64,000 bases of DNA, taken from Drosophila pseudoobscura. Its lineage: Eukaryota; Arthropoda; Insecta; Diptera; Drosophilidae. The position numbers and the translations under genes are program-made. The stretch's first letter is position 1. The number at the start of each line of letters is the position of its first letter. A model generated the notes under the pieces. It made no database searches and had not been told where the DNA came from. It saw only the letters and a list, made by a program, of their open reading frames with translations. Positions 61,201 through 64,000 of this stretch are shown here, piece by piece. The stretch is from NCBI RefSeq assembly GCF_009870125.1, contig NC_046683.1:5642001-5706000 (forward strand), in the 5' to 3' direction.

Positions 61201-64000
61201 AATAGCCATTAAGAGAATTATAGAAAAAACCACTCTCCATGGGCCCAAAAAACAAAAAAAAAACCACCAACCAACAAAAATCTGGTCGTTTTTATTGTTT
61301 GTTGAATCTTTTTTTTTTATTATAATTATTAATTTATGCAGCAGACATTTGCATTAACATCGCATTAACGATGACTATTTTCGTGGTGGTGCCTGCTCCT
61401 GCTGCTGCTGTTGGTGGCTCTACCTCTGGCGGTGCCTTCCCCAGTGATTAAGTTGGTCCGAGATCGCGACAGGTTCAAATTACCATTAACATAGCTCTCC
61501 CTCTCTCTGTCTCCTCCACCTCACTGTGGATTCACGCTCTTTTATTAACATTGTTTGGGGGGGCTTGGGCTTCTCTACCAGCTCCCCAGGCCCCCCTTTT
61601 CTCATACTGTTCTCGGATCTTCGCTGGTTGGTTGTTTATTTGTTTAATTTATAAGCTTGTGCCCCAAGCGCCGCCCACAGACCCCAGACCCAGACCCAGA
61701 GAGAGAGAGCAAGGCTGTCAGATTTTCTTCCAACGCCACGTTTGATACCCTTGACAGATCGGTAGGCTAATCGGTGTGGGTGGTGTTTTTGGTTAAAGAA
61801 TCTTCTAGATACGTTTACCCAATCTTTAAAGTTTGAGATTTTGTATTCTGCATAACCCTGATCCATAAAAGAACGATTCGCTATGCAAATTTCCCATAAG
61901 TAAGCGGCCCCAACATCAACAAAAAGGAAATACATTCTGTGACTCAAAAAAGAGGGGTATAACCAAAAAAAAAAAAGAGGCAGTAGCGTTTGAGTAGAGG
62001 TACAAAAAAAGAAATGCCGGCCGGCAAGCTAAACAATTTGAATTTTTTGTTCGAATGAATGAATGAATGAGGCCTGTGCTTGAGTGCACTGTAAAGTACA
62101 GTACCCACCGCTGTTAGCTATCTGAGAGAGAGAGAGAAAAAGCATTACTAACACGAAAGAAGGCCTACAAAAAGGAGAGGCAAAATGCGTGAGGGCCAGA
62201 GGGTAATTTCTATTCGATTTTTAAGGGCCGAAGTTGTAGATACTCTTGTTTATCGATTTTTACTGACTATCGATAGACAGTTGCCGATTAGTGCTCTCTC
62301 TCTCTCTCTCTGGGACAGATTGATTTGTTGCTTGATTCCGGGAGGAGTGGGAAAGGCAAAGCTTTCACTTTTCATGAGATACATATGGTGTTTGTGTGTG
62401 TGTGTGTAGAAAGGGCATCCAAAAAGTGTGTTGTTTACGTTTTGCAAAAGATTTGAATCAGTTACAGGCTTTTGGATTTCCTTTTGCCATTTGTCAGAGA
62501 GGTCGCTACTACTACAGATAAGCATCGCCCGTGTATGCCCCCCCGTTCTCCACTGCCCCACCGCTCCTCCGCCTGTACTTGAGCTTCACGCGTTTTAACA
62601 ATTGAATTTCTAATAGGCTTACCAACAGTCCACTCCAGTCCAGTCCCCCCGTCTCTTTGCTTTTTTCGGTGGCATCGAAAAACATTTAAATTTAATGGCA
62701 GTTGCTTGTACGCTTTATGGGACGATGGGGCTATTTTAACTGCTTTTCTGTGTGTAACATTCCACAGAAAAATGGTTTGGAAGCACAAAGGCCCGAAAAG
62801 AGAGCCATTAAATATACCCTTCAGGAACACAACGGTATTGTGGGTTATATATTTTCGATCATAAAAGGGATTAAGGTTAAGGGAAAATCTGTTGAGTATA
62901 TCATGGAACTATCTTTGGTAATGCTATTCCTATTCCTATTCCATAATGATCATATTCCTTGATGATCTACGACTGTCAGAGGAAGTCTCTCGTTAAGATT
63001 TATTTTTCTAATAATTCAGCAGAGCCATCTAATGACTCGAAAGGGTATCTAAAAGCATTCCTTTCCATTCATGTTTATTTTGTTTTTTTTTGCGTGTATT
63101 TTTGTGGTTTTTTTAAGTGTAAAGTGAGACCATTAAAGGTCTCTACACACACGCACAAAGTCTATCTGAAAACAAAAATGTAATTAAGAGTCTGTTTGTC
63201 TCATCTGTGGCTCTCTCTTCTCCCCCGCCGTCTCCCTATCGCATGTTAATTGAATTAAATTTTAATTTGTTAAACGAATTAAGAGTCTTGGTATGACGTC
63301 TGTCTAGATGGTATGAGGAGGGGTTACCTCTTCAGCCCAACAGGTCAAAGCTCTCTCGTGTTTTCCTTCTTTTTTTTTGTTGCCTTATCTTTTGGAGGGG
63401 CGAAAACCGACTTTTTTGGGATGGAGAATGTAATGGGGTGGGGTGGGGTGTGGGGAATGGGATACTTGTGTTTGTCGGGATGTTTGCTCTCTTTTTATCG
63501 GAGAACGGAATCGTGAAACGCGTGGAACCTGACCAAATACCCAAACAACACACAATGACAAATGCTATTCGAAATGATTCAGATACCGATGATGGATGAG
63601 TGGACAGGAATGGAGTGGAAAGGTGGATGATGTAAGCGATTGAGAGTTCTATAGAAAAGGTGAACAAAATGTAACTAGTTTTCTGCTGGCGTGTGGGTTG
63701 TATCTGTTTTTTGACACCAAGCGAAGCAAATGTGCGGGGAAAAAATTGAAATAATGATCTCCGCGCTCCAAAACTTCTCTGCAATAAACTACCTTTCACT
63801 CGAAAGCACTCATGGACCGCACGCAATGCAGTTGCACTAAATATTAACTCACTAACTACTGAGCTTGAATTGTACCTCTCTCACTTCCACTCAAAAAGCA
63901 TGCCAATAGCCATTAACGGTTCCATTTAGTTCCCTACTGCCACTCACAACACTCCTTTTTGTCCCACTTCCACTCAAGAAGCCTCGCTCCAGCAGCTCGT
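58227..64000 (+). other. fzr intron 2, at least 5.8 kb
   Basis: The next coding exon of fzr is not present, so this is intron to the end of the window. It contains GGCCTA repeated four times (58881-58904), ATCT repeats (59036-59060), CT runs (59310-59330, 62298-62312) and a GAAT repeat (62053-62070). A duplicated GCTGCAA...GCGTGA...TTTAATGT segment occurs at about 60868-60893 and 60946-60973. No other gene supported. Confidence 0.6.

Noticed and set aside
1..64000. tRNA, rRNA, snRNA, CRISPR or bacterial-type operons.
   Set aside because: No tRNA A/B-box pairs, rRNA blocks or spaced CRISPR repeats were seen; the sequence is eukaryotic with spliced genes.

Overview
The window looks like fly DNA: Drosophila, most likely the obscura group, X chromosome (Muller element A). 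Two genes are recognised with high confidence. They are fizzy-related (fzr/rap, the Cdh1-type APC/C activator) and VhaAC39-1 (V-ATPase subunit d), both X-linked in D. melanogaster. A DINE-1-like helitron at about 21.3-22.15 kb closely resembles the ISY/SGM elements of obscura-group flies, as I remember them. Short introns with GTAAGT/GTGAGT donors, dispersed dinucleotide repeats and old transposon pieces fit a fly.

Layout. 1-22.9 kb has no certain protein gene. It holds a Tc1/mariner (Tc3-like) transposase relic, the 3' end of an LOA/jockey-type retroelement, the helitron, and two copies 4.14 kb apart of a nearly identical core promoter plus first exon (about 1.61-2.33 and 5.75-6.41 kb). Each copy has TATA, Inr and DPE at correct spacing, a long RNA hairpin just downstream of the start site, and a GTGAGTGTGG splice donor. 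22.96-34.16 kb is a 12-coding-exon + strand gene for a 1024-residue RGK-type GTPase; the upstream promoters may feed it. 34.2-40 kb is AT-rich, with a MITE-like inverted-repeat element and several small spliced-ORF candidates. 40.2-41.7 kb (-) encodes a secreted DUF4773 protein with a very acidic tail. 43.7-47.7 kb holds small candidate genes, two of them with a transmembrane segment, and a two-exon orphan gene at 47.09-47.69 kb (+). 48.3-49.7 kb (-) is VhaAC39-1. 49.9-51.4 kb is a divergent promoter block with a cluster of DRE/CGATA motifs. 51.3-64 kb is the 5' part of fzr: a non-coding first exon, two coding exons with the C-box, and very long introns carrying tandem repeats. The WD40 exons lie beyond the window.

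The genes are unrelated housekeeping and tissue genes and do not form a pathway. The RGK protein probably modulates voltage-gated calcium channels and cytoskeleton, VhaAC39-1 belongs to the proton pump, and fzr drives cyclin destruction and endocycles. The most unusual signals are the duplicated promoter/hairpin exon, the cluster of unannotated small ORFs, and an intronic array on X repeating a GCGAGAGA-type motif. Exon boundaries were deduced by reading splice signals and frame; no alignment or search was run.
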